Shown piece after piece: positions 48,843 through 61,851 of a stretch of 64,000 nt of DNA; position 1 is the first letter of the stretch, and the number at the start of each line of letters is the position of its first letter. Under the pieces are notes generated by a model that saw only the letters and a program-made list of their open reading frames with translations, was not told where the DNA came from and searched no databases. The translations under genes and the position numbers were made by a program. Origin of the DNA: Endocalyx cinctus. Taxonomy: Eukaryota > Ascomycota > Sordariomycetes > Amphisphaeriales > Apiosporaceae. The DNA lies in NCBI GenBank assembly GCA_001600455.1, contig BCKC01000006.1, positions 2,170,001 through 2,234,000 of the forward strand, read 5' to 3'.

Positions 48843-50966
48843 ATGGCGGAATCAGCTGCCGCGCCGGCGCCGCCTACCGAACAAGTTGCAAATTTGCACT
48901 TGGATGAGGCTACTGGTGAAATGATCTCTAAGACTGAATTGAAGAAGAGACAGAAGCAACGTGAAAAGGATGCTAAGAAGCAGCAGAAGGCCGCTGCTGC
49001 ACCACCTAAGCCAGTAAAGAAGACGAATGCCGAAGCCGAGGAGAAAGAATTAGATCCGAGAGTGAGTTCCATTTTATTCAATCTGATTAACCTGTCAATA
49101 AATCTAAAAAGATGCAGAAATTATAAAGAAAACTAACATGGATTCAAATTTAACAGCAATACTTTGAAATCCGATCTCGTGCTATTACCAAGCTTATCGA
49201 GTCCAAGGATCCCTACCCATACCCGCATAAGTTTCATCGCGATTATGATCTCAACAACTTCGTCAAGGACTTTGGCCATCTCAAGTCCGGCGAGCACCAG
49301 AAGGATAAGGTACTCAGTATAGCGGGAAGAATATACAACAAGCGCTCTTCTGGTAGCAAGCTTATATTCTACGATATCCGTGGTAATAATGGAGTCAAGG
49401 CCCAAGTCATGTGCCAAGCCCAAGAAATTCGCGATGGCTCTCCCACTTTCGAGAAACAGCACGATCACTTGAGACGAGGTGATATTATCGGCGTTGTTGG
49501 TTATCCTGGACGAACTGCCCCCAAGAACAAGATCGAAAAGGGAGAAGAGGGTGAACTATCAGTCTTTGCGACCGAGGTTATTCTCTTATCCCCTTGCTTA
49601 CACCAACTACCGGACGAGTATTATGGCTTTAAGGATCAAGAACAGCGATACCGTAAGCGATGGCTTGACTTGATCATGAACCCCAAAACTGCACAAACCT
49701 ATCGTACTAGAACCAAGATCATCAAGTACATCCGAAGATACTTGGACGATGCCGGATTTGACGAGGTCGAGACTCCTATCCTTAATCAAATCGCCGGTGG
49801 TGCTACTGCTAAACCTTTCGAGTCTCATCTCAACGATTACAATATGGACGTCTTCTTGCGTATAGCTCCCGAGCTCCCCCTCAAGATGCTTATCGTTGGT
49901 GAGTATGACAAGGTGTACGAAATTGGTCGCTTATTTAGAAACGAGGGTGCCGATTTGACTCATAACCCCGAATTCACGACATGCGAATTCTACGAGGCTT
50001 ATGCCGACTTCAACGACCTCATGACAAGAACAGAAGAGCTAGTTTCGGGTCTTGTGAAGGAGCTCACCGGCGGGTATGTAACCAAATTTACCACGCAGCA
50101 TGGGGAGACATATGAAGTCAACTGGGAGGCACCTTGGAAACGAGTTGAGATGATTCCCGCTCTAGAAGCAGCGACCGGGGAGAAATTCCCACCCGGCGAT
50201 CAACTACACACAGATGAGACGAGAGAGTTCCTCAAGGGGGTCTGCAAGAAGGTCAACGTCGTTTGCCCTGAGCCTCAGACCACGGCTAGAATGCTCGACA
50301 GATTAACTGGCGAGTTCATCGAGGAAACTGCTGGTGAGTTGGTTTTAAATCTCTGTTTATTATTATTATTATTCTGTTTAGATGGGGCTGTGAAGTTTTG
50401 ACTACGCATGAATGATCTCACGTAGGAGACGTCTTGGAATCCGAATATCATTGGCTAATGACGCAATTTAGTGAACCCTACTTTCATTACCGAGCATCCG
50501 AAGATCATGTCCCCGCTAGCCAAGGATCACCGCAGCAAGCCCGGATTGACAGAGCGATTCGAAGCTTTCGTTTGCAAGAAGGAGATTGCTAACGCCTATA
50601 CCGAGTTGAACCAACCGTTTGAGCAAAGACTTCGGTTTGAAGAGCAGGCGCGCCAAAAGGCTCAGGGAGATGATGAAGCCCAGATGATCGATGAAACTTT
50701 CCTCAATGCTCTCGAGTACGGTCTACCGCCGACGGCTGGATGGGGTCTCGGTATTGACCGTTTGGTCATGTTCTTAACCAACAACTACAGTATCAAGGAA
50801 GTCCTACTCTTCCCCTTCATGAACCCAGAGCAGAAGAAGGGCCCGCACGTAGTCGACGGTTCTGAGGAGCCACAGGTACCCATCGAGGGAATCCGTGAGT
50901 GATACTTTTTAATTAGGTTTCGTAATCACTGTTTGACTAATTATATTCATTATAGCCCATAAATAG
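48843..50966 (+). CDS. KRS1: Lysyl-tRNA synthetase, cytosolic (class II)
   Basis: Charges tRNA-Lys in the cytosol. Exons 48843..49061, 49157..50333, 50472..50894 and a last 11-nt coding stretch 50956..50966, about 609 aa. Lys/Ala-rich N-terminal extension (residues 1-70) typical of eukaryotic enzymes, then an OB-fold anticodon-binding domain (about 90-210), then the class II catalytic core: [12 protein letters not shown], motif 2 [20 protein letters not shown], and motif 3 [13 protein letters not shown] near the end. Introns: GTGAGT donors throughout; the last runs 50895-50955 with a CTAAT-type branch and TATAG acceptor. If that last intron is retained, the protein ends EGIRE at 50902; if spliced, EGIPHK. 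I prefer the spliced form because donor and acceptor are good. The start has a good context (ATC before ATGGCG). Convergent with COX15, 210 bp apart. Confidence 0.95.
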
Positions 50967-51176
50967 ATTCGACGGATGAGTTGCATTGTACACTACTCAG
51001 AGCTCAGGTTGCTGCATATCATAAAACCATAGAGCAATCTCAAGAGGTAGAAGTAAAAGGAGGGATTTTTACAGATAGTTCTACAAAGAATAAAATCACT
51101 GTCTACGTTAATTGTCTTTTCCCAAGTTCTTTCTCGGTCTGTTTATACGGAAGAATACCTCGTGATGTACAATACA

Positions 51177-52838
51177 TTATTTTTTCGCCATTGTGGCTAG
51201 TCTCTTTTGAATCAAGATCATGCTTGACTTCGGTACCCGTAGACGATGACCTAGAATCAGCACCCCGGTAAGTAAAGCGAGGCTACCGGCTTGATGCGCG
51301 GCCGCCAACGACGTAGGTACCATGTAGAGGAGGGTGCTTATACCCAAAATGACCTGTAGAGAAACCAAATGAACGACGCCCATCATGCCCTTCCTCGCGC
51401 TCTTAGGCAGCGCGGCGGCGAGCCTGCCGCTGCGGGAGTAGGCGAAGAGCGCGAGGATGGAGCAGAAGGTGGTGGTGGCGAGGATGCGATGGTCGAGCTG
51501 GACCAAGCTCGGGTTCTCGAGCATGTTCCGCCACCACAAGTCGGACGCGTCCTTCTCGCGGCAGTAGAACTTATCCCAGAGCTCCGACTTGGGAGGGGTC
51601 AAGCCCAGGCCCATCATAGGGAACTCGTTGTAGATGAGACCGGCGTCGAGCCCGGCGACGAGGGCTCCCGACAAGACGGTGACGAAGACGAGGGCCGTCA
51701 GGGTCGTCACGGACCTGCGGAAGGGGGCTACGGCGGGGTTCTTCAGGGCCTCGAAGGTCTTGAGCGCGGCGGCGGGGTCGGCGACGATCCGGCGCGCGCG
51801 CAGGATGCTCAGGCCGGAGAGGAGCATCCACGAGTAGCAGACGAAGGCGGTGGCGAGGTGGGCCGTGAGGCGGTACTGGCTGACGCGGGGGTGGGATCCG
51901 GGCGCGAACAGGTCGTCGGTGAGGCCGGACTTGACCATCCACCAGCCGATGACGCCCTGGAACCCGATCAGGGCCGAGATGCCGGCGAGGTGCCAGGCCA
52001 CGGGCTTGGTGACGCGGCGGCGCGCGACGAAGTACAGGGCCGGCAGGACGAAGGTGAGGCCGATGAGGCGGCCCCATAGACGGTGCGACCATTCCATGAA
52101 GTAGATCTGCTTGAACTCGTCGAGGGTCATGCTCGAGTTGAGGAGCGCGAATTCGGGCGAGGCTCGGTATTTCTCGAATTCGGATTCCCAGTCTTCTTGC
52201 GTGAGAGGCGGGAGCGAACCGGTTACGGGTCGCCATTCGGTTATGCTGAGTCTGTTTTTTTTTAGGTCGACTGTTAGCTGGCCTTCCTTGAATATATAGA
52301 CGTGGTTTTATATGGAGGATCGATTGGCGTATAGAGAAAGAGTAGGAATGTTGTTTCTTTACCCAGATTCCGTCAATCGTGTTAATCCACCCCACACAAC
52401 GATACCAAAGACACTCGCGGCGCTGGCGAGGAGCCAGTAAGCGACCGATTTAGAGCTAACGTCGGGAAAGGACGAAGATTTTGTTCCATCTTGTGATTGC
52501 GACGAGGAAGAAGAAGAAGCGTTCCCAGCCGGCGCGGAAAATCTAGCGGTAGTAGACGAAGAGAAGAAAGCCTTGTTATTACTATTAGTCCGCGCGACGA
52601 CCGTACTCGCATATCGTCGGGCCGATAATATCGATTGTCGTTTTCGCAGCAGCTGAAGGGATTGCCGGAGGATAGGAGAAGAAGACGGAGAGGAAGAAGA
52701 AGCGGTTCTCGTTGACGTGTGGAAGAGGCATTGTCGGCATATAAATTGACTTGTATTACTGCTACTGCCGGACCCGAGCCTCAAAGCTACCGACGTAGCA
52801 GCCCGGCGCAGACCCAAAAATGGCAGATTAATTGACAT
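51177..52838 (-). CDS. COX15: Heme A synthase, mitochondrial inner membrane
   Basis: Oxidises heme O to heme A for cytochrome c oxidase. Exons 52838..52363 and 52251..51177, 111-nt intron (GTAAAG donor, CTAAC branch, CAG acceptor), about 516 aa. The N-terminus is a long Ser/Arg-rich mitochondrial presequence (about 1-90) plus a Ser-rich linker; then eight expected membrane helices. The four heme-ligating His are all visible: His215 in EWSHRLWGR, His290 in RLTAHLATAF, His413 in QLDHRILA and His478 in AAAHQAGSL. The family motif GGLTRLTESGLSITEWRP spans the splice junction, confirming it. ATG 52838 (MSINLPF) was chosen; extending upstream needs a TTG start. Exon 2 is very GC-rich. 3' end faces lysyl-tRNA synthetase. 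Confidence 0.95.
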
Positions 52839-53555
52839 TTTTTTATCCCTCCCCCAGGATCTTTCAATTGAGCACAAGAAAAGGGGGGGAGAAGAGGAAA
52901 AGAAGTGAGAGGACTAAGCTCGTGATGGTGGCCGATGCTTAGATATTGACTAACTCTCATTCGTTCCTATTTTTTTTTTTTTTTCGCTCCGAAAGTGGTC
53001 GATCGTATGATACCGAATTGACGAAAATCCATCTGATCCGAAAATGCGATGGAGCTTAAGCCACAGTAAACTAACGAAGGGTAGCTTGTCAAGCCACGAC
53101 AATAAGCACCAGCCACCTTACCTATTTAAGCCATTTCCAAGGGTTGAGGTGCCCATATACAAACTCATGATCCATCTCCATCCCCCTACTGAGGAGGAGG
53201 AACTCGGAATAATATACGTTATGTCAAATCTTCGCGATTTTTACTATGAGTAACTATGTTGGCGAATAAATTTTATGTACAACAAAGGTTATAAAAGATA
53301 AAATCAATGTACAAATCAAAACTTTTTATTATAATTACTTAACGATTAAATCTAACTGTATTCTTTTTGTTCGGTCACGCCCCTCTTAACATTGTGACTT
53401 TTTTCCAAGGACAAAAGAAAGCGAACCGGTCTTTTTTCTTATTGTTGCTTTGCGTGTGCTTTTTCATGTATATTCTCAAACCCTTTAATCGTGTATTGTT
53501 TCGTAAGCCGACGAGCTCGAATATCGCCCGTAAGAAGATCACCTTGGATTACTTA
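52839..53555. other. Intergenic region upstream of COX15
   Basis: About 0.7 kb between the COX15 start and the 3' end of the CDF gene, both on the minus strand. It holds the COX15 promoter with a purine-rich (read on plus) segment at 52870-52915 and a T-run at 52971-52984. Nothing else supported. Confidence 0.6.
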
Positions 53556-55751
53556 TCAAGGCTCGGTATTAGCCAGGATGGCTTCTTGTCCCTGCTTTTT
53601 TCGGAACAGCAGCACATCTTTCAGCGTTCGTCCTTTCTTCTCAACTGGCTTCTCGTACAAAGGCTTGTGCTCGTCCACCACGCTGTGTAGATCCTCGTAA
53701 TCGACGTGGACGAACGCCCGCTCGACGCTGCTAAGACCTATATGCATTGTCCAGTTTGATCAGCATATTTTACCTTCGGCTCAAGTTGCAATTTTATAGA
53801 TAGATTTGCGTACCTTCATATTTTCTCTGGAGAGACTGGCTGACGTCGTGAGATACCTTGAGGGGTACCTCTTGGTCCATAATAATGTCGACTTCGACAT
53901 AATAATGTTGACCCGCGTGGTAAGCCCGGCACTAAATAGATTTTAATAATATTTGTCAGTCATCAGGTTTTCAACGCCGATACGACCTCCTTTGTGGAAA
54001 TCTGGTGTGGACTCACAGTTTCAACTTTCTGGATTCTTTCATCGTGGGTCATGGCGATATATATAAGCTTGGCGATATACTCCCCAGGGGCCGATTTGCC
54101 CACGAGAAGCCATACTTGCTCGAAGGCGTTCGAGGCCCACGAAAAGAGGATCAGAAGGGCGATGAGAATGGCGCCGATGGGGTCGATGTACCACACGAGC
54201 CTGGTGCCCACGATCGATGTAACCAGACCGAAAATATTGACCGCGATGTCGTTACGGTGATCGACCTGCATCCACCTTTGCTTAGCCCTCGAGTTTATTT
54301 GCCCAGATATTTAGGATCTTAATTACTTACGAAGAAGACATGCACTGACGGAACATGGCGGTAAGCTAGACAATAGAACATGAGACTACCCTTGGCGAAG
54401 ACTGGAGAACCTCCTGTTAGTATCTGCAAACTATTACAAGGGGCTGCGGGGGTTAAGGGTCTTCTTACTAGCAACCCCGACAAATACTAAGGGAATGATG
54501 TGAAGCTGCTCCGCATCTTGCTCCCCGTCTCCTAACGTACGCGCCGACTCGATCTATTCCATCCAGTCAGAAGACGCAATAATTATGGAACACGCAAGAC
54601 AAGAGAATTCCTCGGCGGCTTTACTTACTATGAGTTGAATGGCCACGGTAGTCATTAGTGCACAGAATAGGATGATGCCAATAGTTTCAATCCTTCTACG
54701 ACCCTGTTTAACTTAATTTAGTACACAGCCTCTCCTGTAATGTTTCAGAGCAGGCGAGTACGTACCACTGGATACTTATATATGCTGGCTCTCGCGGCCA
54801 TGCGAGAGGTAGTAAGCATTACGAAGGACGAGACGAGGTCCATCTGTCCATATGGTTAATACGCGTCACTTTACCTATACTTAATAAGATTTAGAGTTTG
54901 GATTTACGAACAAAAGCATCGGCAGCAGTGGCGAACAGCTAAGCAATTCAACTTGGTTAACGCGGTTCCATAAAACGAGGGGGTAGCACACACGAGGGTC
55001 ATTTACCGCCAGAGACCCCGTAGATACGGCAGCGTAAAGTTGAATTACGAAGAGTCCAAAGTTGACGGTAAAGGAGGCATTGACGGCAAACTTGATCTTG
55101 GGAGCCATGCGAATGTCCTCCTCTACCTGCAGTTGTTCCTCATCATCGGCGCCCAAGAACTGGTCAATGAGCTCGTTCTGACGAGTGTAGAACTTCTTGA
55201 GTTCCTTCTTGTTCCCCTTGGGATGGTCAATCTTCATCTGACGTTGGGTAACATTGTCACGACGATGCTGGCCAAAGTTTAAGGGATCGTTAGGGTCTCT
55301 TGAATCCACCGTAGCTGCATCGGTACTGCTTTTCCGGTTTCCTGGCGCGGCCTGTCCCGCATCTCCTGCAGCTGCAGAAGCGCTATCAACTGGCTTTGCC
55401 TCTATCGGTGACCCGTTATGTTCTACTTGCCCGGGTGCAACCGCTGTAGGACCGGTGGCGGTGCTAGGTCTACCAGCATGGGTGGAGTCCTCTTCACCTT
55501 GAGGTCAGTAATTATTATTATTTTGCGTTTTTATTTACATAACATAATGGTCAGAATAGGTAAACAGTCTATAGCACAACATGCAAGGTAACGTTAAATG
55601 ATAACTAAAGAAACATCTCAAAACGCTCTGTGCGTCCGGAAGCGGATGTTTCCATGCGCACTCCAAACAAAAAAAGAAAAAGATAAATAATAATAATAGT
55701 AGAGATTAACGTACCTATTGGCTGGAAATCTTGTGATTCCGGCTTCGTCAT
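53556..55751 (-). CDS. Cation diffusion facilitator, Mn-type (Mn-CDF)
   Basis: Proton-coupled metal exporter, probably Mn2+ into a vacuole or Golgi. Ten exons: 55751..55715, 55497..55007, 54938..54912, 54843..54766, 54703..54629, 54553..54469, 54401..54331, 54265..54017, 53931..53814, 53737..53556; all phases agree, about 470 aa. The N-terminal 60-70 residues are low-complexity, followed by the family's KKELKKFYTRQNELIDQFLG motif. Metal-site motifs D183-AFM-D187 (TM2) and D290-HRN-D294 (TM5) are both DxxxD, the Mn-CDF type; Zn-CDFs have HxxxD. The C-terminal cytosolic domain has RAYHAGQHYYVEVDI and ends with VHVDYEDLH. Exon 3 is only 27 nt and supplies the first Asp of the TM2 site; its intron 3 donor (GTTCGT) is weak. 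Divergent neighbour is the ZIP gene. Confidence 0.9.
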
Positions 55752-58260
55752 GATGCTGTTTTGTTTATGCTGGTTAATTGTGTAGGAATAATACAGTACA
55801 GTATAATAGAAGGCAAAATAAAATGGAAAAATAAAAAAAGATATATAATGGTGTGGATAATAAGATGAAGAAAGAGCAGATCTTAGCAAGAAGTGCTCAG
55901 ATTATATGCTTAAACTATGGCTCACGTCACAAACTTGAGGCAGCCTACCATTCTCAGACATCGAGATGTATAAAGAGCATTACCTACGTGGTAATGTGTA
56001 AGCAAAGGACAACTCACTGTGCATACTACCTGGGCGGTTTACTATTAAAGGGACATTTCTCTATCGTTTTTGGATTTTTTTCCAATTTTCAGATTGGTCT
56101 GTCTATTATGTTGTACAGTTTATTGGGTAGGTGTTATACGTTACGTGCCCATGTGATGTATGACCTTTTTTTTCTTCTGACCTACATATTAGAAGTACAT
56201 AGTATAGTAAAAATACCAGGATGTTATGCTACCTATCACCTTGTGATTAAATTTATTACAACGCATTATCATCATCGAATCTGGTGGTAGATCTGTTCTG
56301 ACTTGGTGTATACTTTACTTTTACGGAGAAAGGCTCCTGCCTGAGCCAACCAGGGTTAATTAGGTCAGTGCTACACATATATTATGACGTGATAAATAAA
56401 AAAGAAATTTGCCAAGCTGGCTCAGACCTCCACGATCCAAGCTTTCTTTATCCGCACAGCCCGCTTATAAAATTCCCGAGAACAAAAAGCCAATAACAGA
56501 GAGTGTTTTCGGAATAATTGGCCAAATATGATTACCTTATCATGTTTTGACCCAAACGGAACATTACCAGGCCGTGAAAATCTTTCTTCTTTGCTTCAAT
56601 TCGCTCCAATTCTCTTTCCCCGGAATTCTTGGCCAATGACCTGCCAAGCCTTATGCCGTTTCGGAGAGTGTCAACGCCGACGAAGCCATTACCCTAACAT
56701 CGACGTAGAACCTCGCAACCTTGTATGACACCTCCGTGAGGATCCGTTCTGGTACCACCTTACTACTTGTGACGTGGTGGTAGATAGATCATGGTGAGCT
56801 GATCACCTTTCTCCATAATTACCCCTTTCAATGCAAATGCCGGCACAATATGTTTCTTCCCTCTTGGCATTCGCACTCCTTTGTCGCGAATCCTTCTTCC
56901 GATCTTGTTCTAAAGCTTCCGTTACTTCTTAGTATCCGCACCGCCCGCAACGCCACCTGCCCTTCTTCTTACTTCACCTCGTCGAATTGTTTCACGAATT
57001 GTATTTACTAACCTTGCTTTTCAGGCCAGAAAAAAAATATAATTAGTTACTATTTTTGATTAGGCGAGATAAGGGGACTTCTCTGGTGATCCCCTCCCCT
57101 ACCTACCCTAGCTACCCTTTCCCCTCAGTTTCCACTATTTTCAACGTTTTGAGACTCAACCCCATTTTGTGACCTAAATTCAGACGGGGCCGTAGTAGCG
57201 TATAGGACGACTAATTGTCAGTGCCGAGAGTAACCAAACATTTACAGTTTATCAAGTATCTTAGCTTAGATACACTTACACTACTACGGTAGCAGCAGAA
57301 TGGAAGGCTGTAACCTGTCCCGCAGCAAAAAGAAAAAAAAAATAGGGGACCGCTAAGCATGCGGCTCATAGCTCACACGACTGGAGATGAGGCTCGCCTA
57401 CACTACACACAGTACGCGCGCAGGATGCATATTTCTTCACGAAAAGTGTGTTGATCTTCAGCATATGATAACTCGATATGGCAAAGATCGCGTATCTGGT
57501 GATTATCGCCACGATACAGATAATCTCAAAGAAACGTTTGTCTGTTGCAGAGTTCTGCTCTGTTACCGAGGAATAGCGGGCTGAGCGGTAGGCGGTTGGT
57601 CTGAGGCTCTATTATACAATTAATTATAGCCATAATTAATTGTGTTAAGGCAAGGGATCTATCGTATCAAGCTTGGCTCTCACCACTGCGGTCGACACTC
57701 TCAGTTGTATCATCTTTTGGTCGATCGCTTCTTAGGTTAGTCTTGAAAATAGCAATGTAGGTGGAAGTCGCTAATTCCTACCCTCATCCACGAATATGGA
57801 GCAAACGCACGTCCTTGGCAAGCTTCGTCTCAAGCTTGAATTGGCGATCTACAGGCAAGTCTTGTCGTATCAATGCATTATTAAAGGTTCGCGAAGCCAG
57901 ATCTTCCAAGAAATTTGAAGCCTGGATTCTTTCCATCCTCATCATTCTTGTGTCTTGTTGGCTTGGTTGTTACTTTGCTTTTCTTTCTTCCTTTTTTTTT
58001 CCCTTCTCTTTTAGCACGAGGATAGAAGCCTTGCTGCTCTTTTTTGTTATTCTATTCTTGCATAGTTCAAGAAGTCGCCGGCGACATTTTTAGTGTTTCT
58101 TTTTTCTTTTTCTATTTCGTTCTCTATTATTCGACTGTGTCGGTTTCTACGGTCGTTTTCTTAGTATCTCCTATGAAGTTATCGTAGTCGCCTCACTCGA
58201 CTATAGAACCCTCTTTTTTTCTAGGATAAGTCTGGACTTACCGATACATCATTCGCCAAT
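55752..58260. other. Divergent promoter region shared by CDF and ZIP genes
   Basis: About 2.5 kb between two metal transporter genes transcribed away from each other. No supported ORF. The right 0.3 kb is pyrimidine-rich and likely the ZIP 5' leader. I looked for a canonical Zap1-type zinc element and did not see a convincing full match. Confidence 0.6.
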
Positions 58261-59803
58261 ATGTCTGAAGGAATGGAGATGACAAAGCCTCAGTGCGGTA
58301 GCGACAGCTCGGGCACAGAGGAGTACGATCTCACCATACATGTGGTCGGTCTTTGTAAGTATCACTGGCGGGTTGTCGACTATCACATTTCCTTACTAAC
58401 CGCCACATCACTTCAGTCTTGGTCTTGTTCGCTTCCTGCTTAGGTGCTGGGTTTCCCGTAGCGGCCAAGAAGCTTCCTTGGCTTAAGGTACCCACGAAGG
58501 TTTTCTTCGCTTGTAAACATTTCGGTACCGGTGTCCTAATCGCAACAGCATTCGTACATGTGAGTTCACAATAAATCTTGATCCGCATGGCAGTATCCCC
58601 GTAACTAACGGCTTTTTCTAAAAAAAAGCTTCTGCCTACTGCTTTCTTCAGTCTTTCGGACCCTTGCCTCCCGGATCTGTTCACCGAACAGTATCCCCCT
58701 CTTCCCGGTGTTATCATGATGGGTTCCCTTTTCGTCCTGTTCTGTATCGAGATGTGGATGAACAACAAGATGGGTGGACACTCGCACGGAGGTGCCACCG
58801 GTTTCGAGAGCCACCACGCCCACGCCCCCGCGATGGTTGCGCCTCCTCGCCCTCCCCGATATGACGCCTCGAACAACTTCGAGGCCGAAGACATCGACTA
58901 CGAGAAGCGAATGGCCCAGAAGGCCTACGAGGATAGCGGTAGCGACCGTCGATTCCAACCCTCGCCTAACGGATTCCGCGGACAGGACGACCTCGACCTC
59001 CCCCCTAGCGAGATGCCTCCTTGGTTCATCGTCTTCTACGAGCAGTACGTCCGACAACGACTCGAGCTCGTCAACATGATTCGATCTGCCGGCGGTCCCG
59101 TGGAGCAGCAGCGCCAGGAGATGCCCAAGCAGGAGGTCGTCGTCCAGGAGCAGATGTTCGACGAGGAAGGCCAGAATGTCGACCCCTTGGTGCTCAAGAG
59201 AATGTCGATGAACATCACTCTCCTGGAAGGTGGTATCCTGTTCCACTCCGTCTTCGTTGGTATGACCGTCTCTATTACCGTCGATGGCTTCATCATCCTT
59301 CTCGTCGCCATTCTCTTCCACCAGATGTTCGAGGGTCTTGGTCTTGGTTCCCGTATCGCTGCCGTCCCCTACCCCAAGGCCAGCATCCGACCGTGGGTCC
59401 TCGTCTTCGCTTTCGGTACCACCGCCCCTATTGGTCAGGCCATTGGTCTCATTGCCCACAACAGCTACGACCCCAACAGCGCTTTTGGTTTGATCATCGT
59501 TGGTATCTTCAACGCTATGTAAGTACCCTATTAATGCAGTCTACAAGTCGAATATCAGCTAACCAATGATCGCGAATAATAGCTCTTCCGGTCTTCTCAT
59601 CTACGCTGCCTTGGTAGATCTACTTGCCGAGGACTTCTTGTCTGAGGAGTCCAGCCGGGAGTTGACGATGAGCCAGAAGAAGGTCGCCTTCGGATTCGTC
59701 CTGCTTGGAGGTAAGAATATGTCGAGCTTTAAATTCTCAAGGAACATTATTTCTAACTACGTTTACAGCTATGGGCATGTCCATTGTCGGTGCTTTCGCT
59801 TAA
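58261..59803 (+). CDS. ZIP-family zinc transporter (ZRT-like)
   Basis: Plasma-membrane or vacuolar importer of Zn2+ (perhaps Fe2+) into the cytosol. Exons 58261..58354, 58417..58559, 58629..59518, 59583..59710 and 59769..59803, about 429 aa. Introns of 58-69 nt with GTAAGT/GTGAGT/GTAAGA donors. Helices 1-3 occupy the first 130 residues, including GVLIATAFVHLLPTAF. The variable loop has a short His-rich metal-binding stretch (GGHSHGG, then HHAHAP) and a long acidic/charged part. Helices IV and V carry the ZIP metal path: HSVFVGMTVSI and HQMFEGLGLGSRI. The C-terminus MGMSIVGAFA ends in the membrane as usual for ZIPs. Codon use in exon 3 is strongly C-biased. Together with the divergent CDF exporter this is a local metal-homeostasis pair. 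Confidence 0.92.
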
Positions 59804-61851
59804 GCAGTTGATATTACGACTTACGATTCGGAGCCGATAATTTATACCCCCTTACTACACCCTTAATTCGCCACAATGGAAGGGGGGAGAACCGAGCGAG
59901 CCAATAGTCCTTTTGGGGGAATTGGCCACGTGATAAGAGAAGGAAGTAATGACATAGGTCAACGAGAGAGAGAAAAGGGGACCTCGAATCATTAGGCAGA
60001 TGAAAAAGTTACAGGAAGAGGGCCTAACGTTATTTTTTCTTTTTCAAGGACACGCAAGCCAAGCCAACAACAACCCAGACACAGCACGTTTTTTTCTTTT
60101 TAGAACGAGTCTGTTATTTTTTTTTTCCTTTTCATCTAGAACAAATCTACACACAGTCATTACCGCACTTTTCTGTCCGGTCTTCCCCTTTCGACATGTA
60201 TTCATAGCTATACCAGTGTTGTTTTAAAGAACACAAGAAACGGCCTCCCTTTCCAAAAGCCCTCCCGAACCCTTTTATGGGGTAATACTGAGGCTATGCG
60301 ACGACGAAATATTGTTAATACAAAAAAAAAAAAGTTCAAACTACAAAAAACAGACCAAGCCGAGAAATCAGTGACGGGGGTTAGCTTTCGAGATGATCAC
60401 ATTCTACGGATAAGGACGAACTTCACGCGCACTGAAAGATCTTCTGGCTTCGGGGGAAGATGGGATAAGGGAAACTAGGCTACGACGAACGGTCAAGCTA
60501 CGAGAATACACAACTACGTCGCATTTCGGGGGGAAGGGAAACAACAAAAATTATGTTACGATAGAAATGGGGAATATTATGTAATTATAGAGCGAAAATA
60601 TTTTATTAGTGTGTATTGTCTATGAAAATGAACTTTTTTTTTTTTTTTAATATGGTACGTCTCTCCGCAGCCAAGTATTTGTGAATCCTGTTTGCCCATG
60701 GAGAAGCCAAGCAACTAGTTCGAACCGCAGTAAAAAGATACGAGGGGGAGAAGAGAAGAAAAAAAACCTTAAACTTTGACCATAATTATCTCGATTCAGT
60801 CAATTCAGTTCTTCAGTGATCCAAAACAAAAAAAAAAAGCAGATGGAATATAATTAAATTTAGCATCCAAGTATTCCCACACAGCAAATACCGATAACGC
60901 ATACACGCCTGATTCTCAAGAGATCCGGCAAGACGTTAATCACGGAGCAATCAATCAATCAATCAATCCATACGCTAACCAACTACCTAACTAGCACTTT
61001 AAAAATATCAATCTTTAAACCTACATCTAAACCGGAACCGGTCGACGGTAAGATCCGGGGCGTGTCCGGCTAACGGCATTCCGCCAAGCTGGGGAGGGGG
61101 TACTTTCTCTAGGTTCATGCGCGCGCGCAACTTGGCGAAGTGCCGGTCGATCCATCATGTAATGAGACAGTGTCAAAGTTTCATAATGTTTCGAAACCTT
61201 TTTTTTTTTTCCTAGCCGCTTTAATGTACATGTATACGCTTGCTACTAATAGGATTGTTAGGATACTAAAAAAAGAAAAAAAAAAAAAGAGAAGAGATCT
61301 TCTAGTAATTTGTATGATCGACGATATGTTTCCTTGGATCGTGGTTGGTTTTTGATTCTACCCTCATTTTCATCGGTCGCGTGCCTACTTGCCCTTTTGG
61401 GGGGTTGTCTCGATCGTGGTCCCCTTCTAAGTTTTGTGTGGGCAGGGAAACGTAATACGGGCCAGTATCATTTGTTTCATACGCACTCTTGGATGTCTGA
61501 AGACCCTAAATATGAAATCTATAATTGGTATGTATGCTACCCTACGAGAGACGGTAACTCTACGCGGTCTGATGATTATTATTCGGTTATCTGCTGAGTA
61601 TACTCGATATCTTCTAAAGATATCTGAAAAATTCTTTAAGCTAGGGTATACCTTGGTATTGAAAAGCAATCTTGGACCATGGACGGACGTGCAGCTAAAA
61701 CCGACTCCTCTTCCCCGCAAGACCTCTTCTCCAGATTCATGTTACTAACTAGAAGAACCAAGCCTGGGCACAAGTAGCAGATACGACAAAAGGATCAAAT
61801 CCCCAGGTTTAATCCATGTCGCGGGCTGCGAACCTGTTGTTAGGTAAAGAA
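59804..61851. other. Intergenic region without supported genes
   Basis: About 2 kb between the 3' ends of the ZIP gene (+) and the unknown gene (-). AT-rich, with A- and T-runs near 60631-60650, 60827-60838, 61201-61211 and 61277-61288, and (AATC)n near 60950-60966. No recognisable gene. Confidence 0.6.

Noticed and set aside
60718..60732. TTCGAACC word resembling a tRNA T-loop on the minus strand
   Set aside because: No acceptor, D-arm or anticodon-arm pairing can be built around it.
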